In this document: in pieces, positions 43,735 to 53,982 of the stretch | Layout of the letters: the number at the start of each line of letters is the position of its first letter | How positions within the stretch are numbered: the first letter of the stretch is position 1 | Origin: Candidatus Paracaedibacter symbiosus | GTDB taxonomy: Bacteria > Pseudomonadota > Alphaproteobacteria > Paracaedibacterales > Paracaedibacteraceae | DNA: 64,000 bases | Direction of reading: 5' to 3' | Assembly (NCBI RefSeq): GCF_000757605.1 | Contig: NZ_JQAK01000001.1 | Location: 1,017,817 to 1,081,816, forward strand | The notes under the pieces: generated by a model | Databases searched by the model: none | Told to the model about the DNA's origin: nothing | Seen by the model: the letters and a program-made list of their open reading frames with translations, nothing else | Program-made: the position numbers and the translations under genes

Positions 43735-44967
43735 ATGTCGAGAACTTCAATCAATTTAGTATATAAAAAATTTTCTGAATCCCTACAGCAATTTTTTCCT
43801 TTTGAAAACGAACCCATAATTGTTGTCGCAACGTCAGGAGGGTCAGATAGTTTGGCTTTGTGCCTCCTAATGAATCAATGGATTACACAAAAATCCGGCA
43901 AATTAATTTCATTAACAGTTGATCATGGATTACGCCCCGACTCGACTGAAGAAGCATTAAAGGTTAATGACTGGTTAACAAAACAGGGAATTGAGCATCA
44001 TATCCTTACCTGGAGTAGTGAAAAACCCGCAACGGATATCCAAAATAAGGCAAGAATTGCGCGCTACCATCTTCTTGAACGCTGGTGTGCTGAGCGTCAA
44101 ATCCTTCATTTAGCCCTCGGTCATCACGCCGATGACCAAGCTGAAACGGTGCTACAGCGCCTCCTTCATGGCTCAGGCCCTATCGGCCTACAAGGCATAC
44201 AAGCATGCAGTTACCGTCCTTTTGGGCGGATTCTACGCCCGTTATTAGGCTTTTCCAAACAAGAACTTCTCGATTACTTAAGGACTCAAAACCAGCCATG
44301 GGTGACTGACCCCAGCAACCTCAACCAAAAGTTTGAGCGCATCAAAGTACGTGGTATTCTCCCTCGCCTCGAAAATATGACAACTACCCCTTTTCCGTTC
44401 AATCAAACTGCGGAGAAATGCCAAGAGTTTGCCACTATCTCAACCGAGGTCATGACGGAATTTTTCACGGAATTTGTTCATCTCTCCCCTTTTGGCTATC
44501 TCAAAATCGATCGATATGCCTTTTTGCAACAGCTCCCCGCCTTACAAACTCTTGTGTTATCACACTGCCTGCAAGCCATTGGCAGTCACCCATATCCTTT
44601 TTCTAGCAAGCAACTAAGCGGAGTCATAACAAAAATCCATCCTCAACAAAACACGACAATGGGGGGATGCTTAATTGTCTTAAAATCTCGGGAAATTTGG
44701 ATTGTACGGGAGCCCCGTAATCTTCCCTCCTCTGTCAAAATTAAGGAGCGTGAGGTTTACTGGGACAATCGCTTCTTATTAAAAGCCCCAGAAGAGTTGA
44801 TAGGCGCCCACATTGTCCCTCACGATCCTCATCTTGCAGCAGTGCCAAGTTATGTGCGACGCACTTTGCCATTGATTATAAAACAAAACGGCGATTACAT
44901 TTCATTTGATAACAAAACCGAGGGCATTTCATGGCAATTACGGCTCAAAAATAAGCTTCTACCTTAG
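43735..44967 (+). CDS. tilS: tRNA(Ile)-lysidine synthase
   Basis: TilS attaches lysine to C34 of tRNA-Ile(CAU) so that it reads AUA. The 410-residue protein has the PP-loop ATP motif SGGSDS (34-39), TVDHGLRPDSTEEA, LGHHADDQAETVLQRLLHGSG and the N-type ATPase fold. The C-terminal substrate domain is present (QNGDYISFDNK...ISWQLRLKNK) but shortened compared with E. coli. Its stop TAG lies inside a dispersed repeat. In alphaproteobacteria tilS normally follows tol-pal-ybgF; here the upstream neighbour is a divergent TPR protein. Confidence 0.94.
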   Translation: MSRTSINLVYKKFSESLQQFFPFENEPIIVVATSGGSDSLALCLLMNQWITQKSGKLISLTVDHGLRPDSTEEALKVNDWLTKQGIEHHILTWSSEKPATDIQNKARIARYHLLERWCAERQILHLALGHHADDQAETVLQRLLHGSGPIGLQGIQACSYRPFGRILRPLLGFSKQELLDYLRTQNQPWVTDPSNLNQKFERIKVRGILPRLENMTTTPFPFNQTAEKCQEFATISTEVMTEFFTEFVHLSPFGYLKIDRYAFLQQLPALQTLVLSHCLQAIGSHPYPFSSKQLSGVITKIHPQQNTTMGGCLIVLKSREIWIVREPRNLPSSVKIKEREVYWDNRFLLKAPEELIGAHIVPHDPHLAAVPSYVRRTLPLIIKQNGDYISFDNKTEGISWQLRLKNKLLP

Positions 44968-45050
44968 GTTCTCTCCGTCTTAATTTCCTTAAAGATGATT
45001 TTCAGAGATTTTTATCCGAAAATAAGGCCAAATTTTAATGGAACAAGGAA
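44961..45050 (+). repeat. Dispersed repeat, copy E (3' end of tilS)
   Basis: It begins CCTTAGGTTCTCTCCGTCTT, overlapping the last codon and stop of tilS, and continues AAAGATGATTTTCAGAGATT and TTTATCCGAAAATAAGGCC. It aligns end to end with copy D, which likewise supplies the stop codon of its host gene. Confidence 0.75.
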
Positions 45051-45151
45051 ATTAGAGTGAGATATCCTAGATAAATAGGGTTCCAAGCAAAGCTCAAGTA
45101 TGCTAAGATTACACTAAAAGATAAGATCGCCGTAGCAGTTAAGGATCAAAA

Positions 45152-47032
45152 GTGAATAATTCAAATCGTAATTTCCTTATTTGGGGGTTAATCGCCATCG
45201 TTCTGTTTGGCGTTTTTCAAATGTTACCTGGTGCCTCCACGAAAGCGCCTGGGACATCCATCGTCTTTTCTGACTTTATTAAAAATGTTGATGAGCATAA
45301 AGTTAAGGAAATTTTGATTCGCGGCAATAACATTTCTGGTGCCATGAGTGATGGCCAGTCTTTCATCACTTATGCACCTTTTGACCCGAATTTGGTGACT
45401 CGTTTGATCGATAAAGGTGTTAAAATTAAAGCAGCACCGCAAGAAGAGGAACTTCCTTCTTTCTTGCATTTATTCCTTTCTTGGCTGCCAATTTTATTGC
45501 TGATTGGCTTTTCGATTTTTTCCTTACGCCAGATTCAATCCGGCGGCAATCGTGCCATGGGCTTTGGGAAATCACGGGCACGTCTTATTGGTGAAAAAGG
45601 GGGCAAAATCACCTTTGACGATGTCGCTGGTATTGACGAAGCCAAACATGAATTGGAAGAAATTGTCGACTTTTTAAAAGATCCCCAAAAATTCCAACGG
45701 TTGGGAGGTCGCATCCCACGCGGTGTCTTGCTCGTGGGCCCTCCTGGAACAGGAAAAACTTTACTTGCTCGAGCTATTGCTGGGGAAGCAAATGTGCCAT
45801 TCTTTAGCATTTCTGGCTCTGACTTCGTTGAGATGTTTGTTGGTGTGGGTGCAAGCCGCGTCCGAGATATGTTTGAACAAGCCAAAAAGAATGCGCCGTG
45901 CATTGTCTTCATTGATGAAATTGACGCAGTGGGACGTCACCGTGGTGCTGGTCTTGGTGGTGGTAACGATGAACGGGAACAAACTTTAAACCAACTTTTG
46001 GTTGAGATGGACGGATTTGAAGAAAATGAAGGTGTCATTATTGTTGCCGCAACCAACCGCCCCGATGTACTTGACCCTGCCTTGTTACGCCCAGGTCGTT
46101 TTGACCGTCAAGTTGTTGTACCAAACCCTGACATTAATGGACGTGAGAAAATTTTAGCCGTTCACATGCGTCGTGTTCCTTTGGCTCAAGGCGTTGACAT
46201 CCGTGTTATTGCCAGAGGCACTCCCGGCTTTTCAGGAGCAGATCTGATGAACCTTGTCAATGAAGCCGCTCTTATGGCGGCACGTCGTGGCAAACTTGCT
46301 GTCACCATGTCTGATTTTGAACAAGCCAAAGACAAAGTCATGATGGGGGCAGAACGCCGCACTCTTGCGATGACCGAAGAGGAAAAACGTCTAACCGCCT
46401 ATCACGAATCTGGTCATGCGCTCGTTGCCTATTATTCGCCTGATTCCGACCCTATCCACAAAGCCACCATCATCCCCCGTGGCAGAGCCTTAGGCATGGT
46501 GATGCGTCTGCCAGAAGGAGATCGGATTTCCATGTCACGTGATAAATTACTGGCTGATCTTCGAGTTGCTATGGGGGGGCGTATCGCTGAAGAATTAATT
46601 TTTGGCACCGGAAAAATCACCACAGGAGCGTCTTCTGACATTAAAATGGCCACTGACATTGCCAGACGTATGATTACTGAGTGGGGAATGAGTGAACGTC
46701 TTGGTTTTCAAAGCTATGGCGATCAACAACAAGAGGTCTTTATCGGTCAGGCCTTAACACAGCGCAAACAAATATCTGAAAGCACAGCCCAACTTATTGA
46801 TACAGAAGTATTGAGCATTCTTGATTCTTGCTACAAAGAAGCCTATGAGATGCTTACGAACAAACTTGATAAACTCCATTTGCTGGCTGGTACTCTGCTT
46901 GATTGTGAAACCTTGAGTGGAGATGAAATTAAGGTTTTGTTAGAAGAAGGAACTGCTCCAAAACCCACAAACTCTGAAAAAACAACAACCCCAACGACAC
47001 CTTTCATTCCTGAAACGTCGATTGATGCATAA
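45152..47032 (+). CDS. ftsH: ATP-dependent zinc metalloprotease FtsH
   Basis: This membrane-bound AAA+ protease degrades misfolded membrane proteins, SecY, LpxC and sigma-32. The 626 residues have two membrane segments (about 8-26 and 100-122), Walker A GPPGTGKT, Walker [13 protein letters not shown], the second region of homology ([13 protein letters not shown]), the zinc motif [11 protein letters not shown] and the third ligand region after [18 protein letters not shown]. The start is a GTG with AAGGA upstream. It shares a transcript with glmM 16 bases downstream. RpoH in this window is a likely substrate by family knowledge. Confidence 0.97.
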   Translation: MNNSNRNFLIWGLIAIVLFGVFQMLPGASTKAPGTSIVFSDFIKNVDEHKVKEILIRGNNISGAMSDGQSFITYAPFDPNLVTRLIDKGVKIKAAPQEEELPSFLHLFLSWLPILLLIGFSIFSLRQIQSGGNRAMGFGKSRARLIGEKGGKITFDDVAGIDEAKHELEEIVDFLKDPQKFQRLGGRIPRGVLLVGPPGTGKTLLARAIAGEANVPFFSISGSDFVEMFVGVGASRVRDMFEQAKKNAPCIVFIDEIDAVGRHRGAGLGGGNDEREQTLNQLLVEMDGFEENEGVIIVAATNRPDVLDPALLRPGRFDRQVVVPNPDINGREKILAVHMRRVPLAQGVDIRVIARGTPGFSGADLMNLVNEAALMAARRGKLAVTMSDFEQAKDKVMMGAERRTLAMTEEEKRLTAYHESGHALVAYYSPDSDPIHKATIIPRGRALGMVMRLPEGDRISMSRDKLLADLRVAMGGRIAEELIFGTGKITTGASSDIKMATDIARRMITEWGMSERLGFQSYGDQQQEVFIGQALTQRKQISESTAQLIDTEVLSILDSCYKEAYEMLTNKLDKLHLLAGTLLDCETLSGDEIKVLLEEGTAPKPTNSEKTTTPTTPFIPETSIDA

Positions 47033-47048
47033 GTTTTAGGTTATTTTA

Positions 47049-48398
47049 ATGTTATCTACTCGACAACTTTTTGGTACAGATGGTATCCGAGGGCTTGCCA
47101 ATAAAGCCCCAATCACGCCTGAGATGATGTTACAGGTCGCAATGGCGGTAGCTGCAAAGTTTTGTGACAAAAATCACAGACATACAGCCATTATCGGCAA
47201 AGACACACGTTTATCCGGCTACATGATTGAAACATCGCTCACTGCTGGCTTTGTGGCTATGGGCATGGATGTATCCTTATTAGGCCCCATCCCAACCCCC
47301 AGCGTGGCTATGCTTACCCGCTCGATGCGCGCTGATTTAGGCGTGATGATTTCTGCTTCGCACAACCTCTTTGAAGATAATGGAGTTAAGTTTTTTGGGC
47401 CTGATGGTTATAAGCTTTCTGACGCGACAGAATTCGAAATAGAGGCTATCCTTAATAAAGGTCAGTACGATGTAGCCCTTCCCCATGATATTGGTAAAGT
47501 TCGTCGTCTGGACGATGCAGGCGGCAGATATGTAGAGTTTGTCAAAAGCACTTTGCCACGCCAACTGCGTCTAGATGGCATTAAAATTGTCATTGACTGC
47601 GCAAATGGAGCTGCCTACAAAGTGGCACCCCAAATTTTATGGGAACTTGGGGCAACCTTAATACACATTGGTACCCAACCAGACGGAACTAACATCAATG
47701 CTGGGTGCGGCGCCACATCTCCCAAATTGATGGCCGAAACCGTTGTGAAATCTAAAGCTCATTTGGGCATTTCACTCGATGGCGATGCCGATCGTTTGAT
47801 TATGGCAGATGAAAAAGGTACTATCGTCTCGGGCGACCATCTCATGGCGATTTTGGCCAAATCCATGCATGAACAAGGGCTCTTGACTCATAATACTGTG
47901 GTGGCGACTCAAATGTCAAATTTAGGTTTTGAGCGCTTTTTGAAAGGTCGTGGCATTAATCTTATCCGTACAGATGTTGGAGATCGATATGTTATAGAAG
48001 CCATGCAGCAACATGGCTATACCCTTGGCGGTGAACAATCTGGCCACCTCATTCTCTCAGACTACAGCTCCACAGGGGATGGATTGCTCTCAGCTTTACA
48101 AATTTTGCGTATTTTTATTGAGCGCCAAAAACCTTTTAGTGAGCTTGCCACGGTTTTTAGCTCTGTTCCTCAATTATTGCGCAACGTCCGGGTAAGTGAG
48201 CGTGAGCTTTTAAACCAAACCACAATTGTCAATGCCATTGAGGTGGCAAAACAAAAACTTGAGACCAATCAAGGACGGTTGTTGGTACGTTTTTCGGGTA
48301 CTGAGCCGCTTTTACGTCTGATGGGGGAAGCGGACGACCTAGCTGCTCTAACAAAAATTATTGATGATTTGGAACAAGTTATTGTGAAAGCTTCGTAA
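47049..48398 (+). CDS. glmM: Phosphoglucosamine mutase
   Basis: GlmM interconverts glucosamine-6-P and glucosamine-1-P for UDP-GlcNAc, the precursor of peptidoglycan and LPS. The 449 residues have FGTDGIRG near the start, the phosphoserine loop VMISASHN (active Ser 104), the magnesium loop SLDGDADRL, the sugar loop GGEQSGHLI and the phosphate-binding RFSGTEPLLRLM. The gene follows ftsH after 16 bases. The folP gene often found between ftsH and glmM in other proteobacteria is absent. Confidence 0.97.
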   Translation: MLSTRQLFGTDGIRGLANKAPITPEMMLQVAMAVAAKFCDKNHRHTAIIGKDTRLSGYMIETSLTAGFVAMGMDVSLLGPIPTPSVAMLTRSMRADLGVMISASHNLFEDNGVKFFGPDGYKLSDATEFEIEAILNKGQYDVALPHDIGKVRRLDDAGGRYVEFVKSTLPRQLRLDGIKIVIDCANGAAYKVAPQILWELGATLIHIGTQPDGTNINAGCGATSPKLMAETVVKSKAHLGISLDGDADRLIMADEKGTIVSGDHLMAILAKSMHEQGLLTHNTVVATQMSNLGFERFLKGRGINLIRTDVGDRYVIEAMQQHGYTLGGEQSGHLILSDYSSTGDGLLSALQILRIFIERQKPFSELATVFSSVPQLLRNVRVSERELLNQTTIVNAIEVAKQKLETNQGRLLVRFSGTEPLLRLMGEADDLAALTKIIDDLEQVIVKAS

Positions 48399-48594
48399 AA
48401 GAAGGCAAAAGTTAGCGCATCCATTTACCATCATTATTGGCGTTTTAAAAGACCCAAGCATATATAGTGAATCCAACCTCAGGACTTCTGACTTCCCATC
48501 TGCGGGTGTCATGTCTCTATCTGGAATAGTCTATTTCAAGGAGACCAATTGTAGTTGGAAAGCTGATATTTTAATATGACCTACTTTTTAAGGG

Positions 48595-48616
48595 CTTAGA
48601 TGCGCAGAGCCTAGGA
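48595..48616 (-). repeat. Dispersed repeat, short 5' part downstream of the 48635 gene
   Basis: The minus strand reads TCCTAGGCTCTGCGCATCTA, closely matching the first 20 bases of copy D (TCCTAGGCTCTGTGTACCTA, 17 of 20). Beyond it the similarity stops. The rest of the 236-base glmM-OMP spacer shows no gene. Confidence 0.55.
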
Positions 48617-48634
48617 TGGCAACCTGGGAATCTG

Positions 48635-49327
48635 CTAAAAATTATACCGCACCGCTACGGATATAACTGGATAAGTCTTAATCCACCAAGTATCGTTGAC
48701 GACTTCTTCAGCGCCTTGTTTAAGCTTAACCATACCGGCAGGATTGTATTGGATTGGACCCGTCGCAGAGATTTTTGCTTTGGTATTCCCTTGCACATAA
48801 GCACCGACATCTAAACTCAAAGAAAAATTACTGCCAAATAGATTGCGCGAATCATACCCAGCCCCGAAATAGGGCGTAAATCGTCTAAAGTGGTAACAAG
48901 CCTTAAGAATACCAATGGTAGTACCAGGCACAACATTTCCATTAAAAGGAACTTCAGAAATACCTGAAAAGTCCCGATTCAAAACGAGTTTGCTCCGGTT
49001 ATAGCCACCCCCAATGCTAAGCTTAAAACCAGCGTCATTTAATAGATACCAGTCAGCAATTAAGTTATAGGTTTGGGGTTTAATCTCAACATCATGATAG
49101 CTTATCCCCCCAAATTCAAAGGTTTCCCGATTATGAATAAACCCCCCGGCCTGAAATCTCAAACCAAATGTTTTATTAAATCGATATCCCACTTCTCCTT
49201 GAACCCCAAGTGTGCCAATTCTTGCACCAATGTTCCATTTAGTTGAGTTTTGCCCGTTGCCAGATGCCATCACCCCTGACGCTGTCATTAAAAAAGATAA
49301 GGCAAAGAATAATTGACAGTGATGCAT
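48635..49327 (-). CDS. Outer-membrane beta-barrel protein
   Basis: The 230 residues begin with a signal peptide (CQLFFALSFLMTASGVMA). Strands of an eight-stranded porin-like barrel follow: KWNIGARIGTLGVQGEVGYRF, LRFQAGGFIHN, YNLIADWYLL, FKLSIGGGYN and RFTPYFGAGYDSRNLFGSNFSLSLDVGAY. The end is PVISVAVRYNF with the BAM-recognised Phe. The GARIGTLG...GEVGYRF pattern is seen in uncharacterised barrels of several Gram-negative groups. It is not closely similar to the barrel at 36702. Function is unknown. Confidence 0.85.
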   Translation of the reverse strand: MHHCQLFFALSFLMTASGVMASGNGQNSTKWNIGARIGTLGVQGEVGYRFNKTFGLRFQAGGFIHNRETFEFGGISYHDVEIKPQTYNLIADWYLLNDAGFKLSIGGGYNRSKLVLNRDFSGISEVPFNGNVVPGTTIGILKACYHFRRFTPYFGAGYDSRNLFGSNFSLSLDVGAYVQGNTKAKISATGPIQYNPAGMVKLKQGAEEVVNDTWWIKTYPVISVAVRYNF

Positions 49328-49432
49328 TTATTTTCTCATTTTTAGTGAAGCTAGTGACGCATTTATAAACCACTTAAAATCTCTTTTTCAATAATTTTAA
49401 ATAAATAAAATTAAATTTAAGTGAAAGAGTAG

Positions 49433-50548
49433 ATGCTCTATGATGGAAATATTCACAAAGGATATCTCGTTATTATGACCCCTCTCTCCACCCTTTTTCT
49501 AGACCATTACCAAGAACAAGCAAAATTATTGCATTGGCATGCGGATCAGGAGCAACAACTAACCTTAAAAAAAATTGCAGTCGTGTATCAGAATCGCCTG
49601 GAAAAACAGTCTCAGTGGTTTTTTACCCGATTATGGGGGCGGCGCAAATTCACTGCTACAGGAATCTATCTGTATGGTCCTGTCGGTCGAGGTAAAACAG
49701 TGTTGATGGATATTGCCGCCAGTACACTACCCTCAGCCCGCAAGATTCGCTGGCATTTTACTGAATTCATGCAAAAAATACATGCGCTCAATGCCAACTT
49801 TGCCCAAAAGGTCGACCGAAAAAGCAATAAATCGCAACCTATTGAACAAACAATTACTTATTTAAAACAACATTACGATTATCTGTTTTTAGACGAACTG
49901 GAAGTCACTGAAATTGCCGATGCCATGATTCTCGGTCGTTTGTTTAAAGGGTTAACTGAAGCGGGCGTGATTATTTTTCTCACCTCCAATATTCCGCCTG
50001 AAAGGCTCTACCAAGGCGGTCTTCATTATGATCGCTTTTACCCTTTTGTCAGTTATATTGGCTCTACCTTTCAGGTATTTAAGCTCAATAATGATGAGAA
50101 GGTTGATTTTCGCACCGTCGACAAAGCTAGATCCCATGGTTCTTTAAATCTTGAAACACTCAAGCAAACATTTGCCGACATTGCGGAGATAGAGGGCTAT
50201 CACCCTGCTCAATTTACCATCAATCAGCGAGTATTAAAATTGCCTTATGCCACGAAAACCGCTGTTTGGCTAGATTTTGATGAGTTTGGCGAAAAAGCTT
50301 ATGGCTCTGCGGATTACCAATTAATTGCTCAAACGTACAGACAGGTTTTTCTTGTGAACGTGCCCCAATTTGATAAAGAGAGGCGCAACCCAGCCCGACG
50401 TTTCATCACGCTCGTTGATTGCCTTTATGATAATCAAGTAACCCTTTATCTCCAAGCAGCAACGACTCCCGAAAAACTCTTTAGTTCAGATATGGAACCG
50501 CCACTTCCCTCGGGGCGTACTGTTTCCCGTTTGATTGAAATGAGTTAG
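49433..50548 (+). CDS. zapE: Cell division ATPase ZapE (AFG1 family)
   Basis: ZapE is an AAA+-like ATPase that binds FtsZ and is conserved with mitochondrial Afg1. The 371 residues contain TGIYLYGPVGRGKTVLMD (Walker A), WHFTEFMQKIH, YLFLDELEVTEIADAMILGRLF (Walker B and sensor), TSNIPPERLY and LVDCLYDN near the end. Two starts are possible: the ATG at 49433 with AAAGAG close by, or the ATG at 49475 (MTPLSTLFLDHYQ), which fits the family N-terminus better. Confidence 0.93.
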   Translation: MLYDGNIHKGYLVIMTPLSTLFLDHYQEQAKLLHWHADQEQQLTLKKIAVVYQNRLEKQSQWFFTRLWGRRKFTATGIYLYGPVGRGKTVLMDIAASTLPSARKIRWHFTEFMQKIHALNANFAQKVDRKSNKSQPIEQTITYLKQHYDYLFLDELEVTEIADAMILGRLFKGLTEAGVIIFLTSNIPPERLYQGGLHYDRFYPFVSYIGSTFQVFKLNNDEKVDFRTVDKARSHGSLNLETLKQTFADIAEIEGYHPAQFTINQRVLKLPYATKTAVWLDFDEFGEKAYGSADYQLIAQTYRQVFLVNVPQFDKERRNPARRFITLVDCLYDNQVTLYLQAATTPEKLFSSDMEPPLPSGRTVSRLIEMS

Positions 50549-50619
50549 GCACTTGCTAATATCAAAATATTTTTCTAAAATTTTTTCATTACCTTACCTT
50601 TATAATATAGGCGCCCCGT

Positions 50620-52161
50620 ATGTCTCCAAGTAGTCTCCCTCTCAATCTCCAAAACTATACTCAATTAACTGCCGAAATTCTTACTCAATTGGGCGTCAAA
50701 CCATCAACTTTTACCTCTGGTGATTTAAAAGTAAGCACACCGATTTCAGGTGAGGTGATTGGACGGGTTGCTATCAACTCTATAAAAGAGGTGGATCAGG
50801 CGATCGATCACGCCCAGGAAGCTTTTCTTAATTGGCGCAGCGTGCCTGCCCCCAAACGCGGGGAATTAATCCGTTTATTTGGGGAAGAATTACGTCAACA
50901 TAAGCATGCATTAGGGGCCTTGGTAACCCTTGAATGTGGTAAAATTCTGCAAGAAGGGTTAGGCGAAATCCAAGAGATGATTGATATTTGTGACTTTGCG
51001 GTTGGTCTGTCACGTCAACTTTATGGTTTAGTTATTGCTTCTGAGCGCCCCCAACATCGAATGATGGAAACGTGGCATCCTTTAGGTGTTGTTGGGCTTA
51101 TCACCCCGTTTAACTTTCCCGCTGCAGTCTGGGCCTGGAATTTCGCATTAGCCATCATTTGCGGTAATAGCACTGTTTGGAAACCTTCTGAAAAAACCCC
51201 TTTGATTGCCCTTGCTTGTGAACATTTATTTGAGGTGGCTTGCGAAAAATTTGGTCAAGCTCCTGAAAATTTATCGGTAATGATTCAAGGTGGACATGAT
51301 GTTGCTAATTGCCTGATTGATTCACCCAAAATTGCCTTAGTCAGCGCCACTGGTAGCACAGAAATGGGCCGTCATGTGGGACAACGCGTCGCCAAAAGAT
51401 TTGGCAAGTCACTCCTTGAACTTGGCGGTAATAATGCGATGATTGTCACCCCTTCTGCTGATTTAGATTTGGCCTTACGTGCTATTACCTTCAGCGCTGT
51501 GGGCACCGCTGGCCAACGCTGTACGACGCTGCGCCGCTTAATTGTCCACAAAAGCTTGAAAGAGACGCTCTTAGCTAAGCTTAAAAAGGTTTACGAAACC
51601 ATTCATATTGGCAATCCACTTGAATCACGCACTCTCTGCGGCCCCCTGATTGATAAAGCTTCTTTTGAACGGATGCAACAAAGTTTACAACAAGCAACCG
51701 CCGAAGGAGGAAATGTTTTTGGGGGAAGCAGAACCCATGAAATCACCTATCCAGATGCCTATTATGTGCATCCCGCTTTGGTGGAGATGCCAACCCACTC
51801 TGACATTGTGTGCTTTGAAACTTTTGCACCGATTTTATATGTTATCACCTATGACACATTGGAAGGAGCCATCGCGCTTAACAACGCGGTGCCTCAAGGG
51901 CTTTCCTCTTGTATTTTTACGCAACAACTCCAAGAGGCGGAAACCTTCCTTTCTGCTTGTGGCAGTGATTGCGGCATTGCCAATGTCAACATCGGGCCTA
52001 GTGGTGCTGAAATTGGGGGGGCTTTCGGGGGAGATAAAGAGACGGGAGGCGGTCGCGAATCAGGAACAGATTCCTGGCACAACTATATGCGGCGCGCCAC
52101 CAATACTGTTAACTACTCAGCCGATTTACCTTTGGCTCAAGGCATTCAATTTGATCTCTAG
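50620..52161 (+). CDS. Aldehyde dehydrogenase, ALDH7 family (alpha-aminoadipic semialdehyde dehydrogenase-like)
   Basis: The NAD-dependent enzyme oxidises aminoadipic semialdehyde/piperideine-6-carboxylate in lysine breakdown, or other aldehydes. The 513 residues contain [33 protein letters not shown], the catalytic Glu motif [11 protein letters not shown] and the active cysteine in [29 protein letters not shown] and [30 protein letters not shown]-like ends mark the ALDH7/antiquitin branch. It is a single gene convergent with the EAL gene. The physiological substrate is inferred; family members also protect against lipid aldehydes and osmotic stress. Confidence 0.9.
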   Translation: [513 protein letters not shown]

Positions 52162-52188
52162 TAAGTACATTTCGCACCTCACCCGGGC

Positions 52189-53982
52189 CTATCTCAGCAG
52201 AAAATTGTCCAGGGAAAAACCTTTAATAAAAGGCTCGACGTTTTCTGCTGGGAGGGGGTGGGAGAAAAGAAATCCTTGAATTTCGTCGCAATCAGTCTTT
52301 TCCAAAAACCCGAATTGACGATACTCTTCTACCCCTTCACACACGGAGCGGATATTCAGTTTTTGGCAAAGCGCCAGAATTGCTTTGACGATATTGACTT
52401 GCTTAGGTGAATTGATAAATAAGAAGGACCGATCAATCTTAATTTTATCTACTGGAAAATTACTTAAATATTGGAGCGATGAATAGCCCACCCCAAAATC
52501 ATCTAGGACAACCTGATAACCATGGTGCTTAATTCTATGAATTACCTCAATCACTTCTAAGCTTTGCTCTAGTGCTTGTTCTTCGGTAATTTCAAGTTCT
52601 ACTGACTCAATCGGGATTTCATATTTTTGACATAAAGCATTCATTATTTCAGCAAAATTTTCCGATAGTAAATGCTCCACGGGAATATTAAGAGCCACCT
52701 TGATCCCGTAGAATAGCCATGCTTTAACTTGAGCAAAAGCCTTATTAATCACAAGCTCATTCAATGCAATGAGAAGATTTGCTTCTTCTGCAAGGTTTAA
52801 AAATTCATAGGGTAAAAGCAATCCAAGAGTGGGGTGATGCCATCGTACCAGAACCTCAACCCCAGCGACCCGATTTTGCTTAATATTAATAATTGGCTGA
52901 AACAAAATCTCAAATTCATCCTCTTGAATTGCTTTTTTTAATTCTGATTCTAACATTAAATTGCGTATTTTTTTATTTGCGATATATGTATTGTAAAAAG
53001 CAATGTGGATTTTCTGTTGAGGACTCGTCATTCTAACAGCATTTTGGGCATGATTTATCAATTCCATCGCTGATGTCACAATACTCTCGGAAAATGCCAC
53101 GCCGATGGAAATAGAAATGATTAATTCATCTCCATAAATTTTATAAATTTCAGTTAATTTTTCATTCAGCGCAAGGAGCTGCTTTTCACAAATTTTGTGA
53201 TCGCTTATGCCTGGAATAATGATACCAAAACGACCTTGACCCCAAAACCCAAGAATCCACCCCTCAGCCATATATTGTTGCAGTCGCTCTTTAACATCAT
53301 TCATCAAATGGGCTGTGATATAGTCAGCTACTCCTCCCCTAACAGACATCACCCCCTCAATACTGATACAAACAAGAGCTGTATTAGATCGGTGGATATA
53401 TCCCATCGACAAAATCTGGCTAAGCTTTTCTTCAAAATGGACTACCTCTGAAATAACACTTGTTTCCGTTAGATCAAAAATGGAGGTTGTTTCCTGCTCG
53501 TGATCTAATTGTAACTGATCAAAAAGATGATTTTCGAAAAAGCACTTAAGCCATCTCTCATAAATGATATTGCGAATTAAAGTAGTCGTTTCTCCAGAAT
53601 TAAAAGGGGTTTTAATAAAGAGAACGCGGCTATCAAGACCTAAAAATTTGACCACTTCACGCCAACTTTGGGGTGAAACTGAAGCAATAATAGTAAACAG
53701 CTCAGGATCAAGTTTTTGTATTTGCTTGATTTGTTGTAAATTATGCAAATTAAATTGGTTGATTTCCGCGAGTAATAACTGATATTTGATCCGGCCTAAA
53801 GCGTTTTTTTGAATCAATTTTTCGGCAGCCCCTATATCAAATACGGAATCAATGTGAATGGTAGGCCGCGTTAATAAAGCCGCATCAAAATTTGCAAGAG
53901 TGAGACTCGATAGAATTTCTCGCAAATGTAAATGGGATGCTTGGTTTTCGCTAGTTATAATAATTTTTAGTTTATCAAACAC
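52189..53982 (-). CDS. EAL-domain protein with degenerate GGDEF domain
   Basis: This is a likely cyclic-di-GMP phosphodiesterase or sensor. The 597 residues have a receiver-like N-terminal part without clear phospho-Asp, and a GGDEF-like domain (180-330) in which GGDEF is replaced by WGQGRF, so cyclase activity is unlikely. A C-terminal EAL domain is present with EVL for EAL, LNIPVEHL, ELEITEEQALE, LDDFGVGYSSLQYL, KIDRSF and EGVE. The key acidic residues of an active EAL seem present: the Glu of EVL, the Asp pair of LDDFG, the Lys of KIDRS. No membrane segment is seen. It is the only c-di-GMP protein in the window and may link to the flagellar genes. Confidence 0.88.
   Translation of the reverse strand: MFDKLKIIITSENQASHLHLREILSSLTLANFDAALLTRPTIHIDSVFDIGAAEKLIQKNALGRIKYQLLLAEINQFNLHNLQQIKQIQKLDPELFTIIASVSPQSWREVVKFLGLDSRVLFIKTPFNSGETTTLIRNIIYERWLKCFFENHLFDQLQLDHEQETTSIFDLTETSVISEVVHFEEKLSQILSMGYIHRSNTALVCISIEGVMSVRGGVADYITAHLMNDVKERLQQYMAEGWILGFWGQGRFGIIIPGISDHKICEKQLLALNEKLTEIYKIYGDELIISISIGVAFSESIVTSAMELINHAQNAVRMTSPQQKIHIAFYNTYIANKKIRNLMLESELKKAIQEDEFEILFQPIINIKQNRVAGVEVLVRWHHPTLGLLLPYEFLNLAEEANLLIALNELVINKAFAQVKAWLFYGIKVALNIPVEHLLSENFAEIMNALCQKYEIPIESVELEITEEQALEQSLEVIEVIHRIKHHGYQVVLDDFGVGYSSLQYLSNFPVDKIKIDRSFLFINSPKQVNIVKAILALCQKLNIRSVCEGVEEYRQFGFLEKTDCDEIQGFLFSHPLPAENVEPFIKGFSLDNFLLR

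Noticed and set aside
51650-52279. A 209-codon frame overlapping the ALDH7 gene
   Set aside because: It is a shifted reading of the strongly conserved aldehyde dehydrogenase and extends into the EAL gene on the opposite strand.
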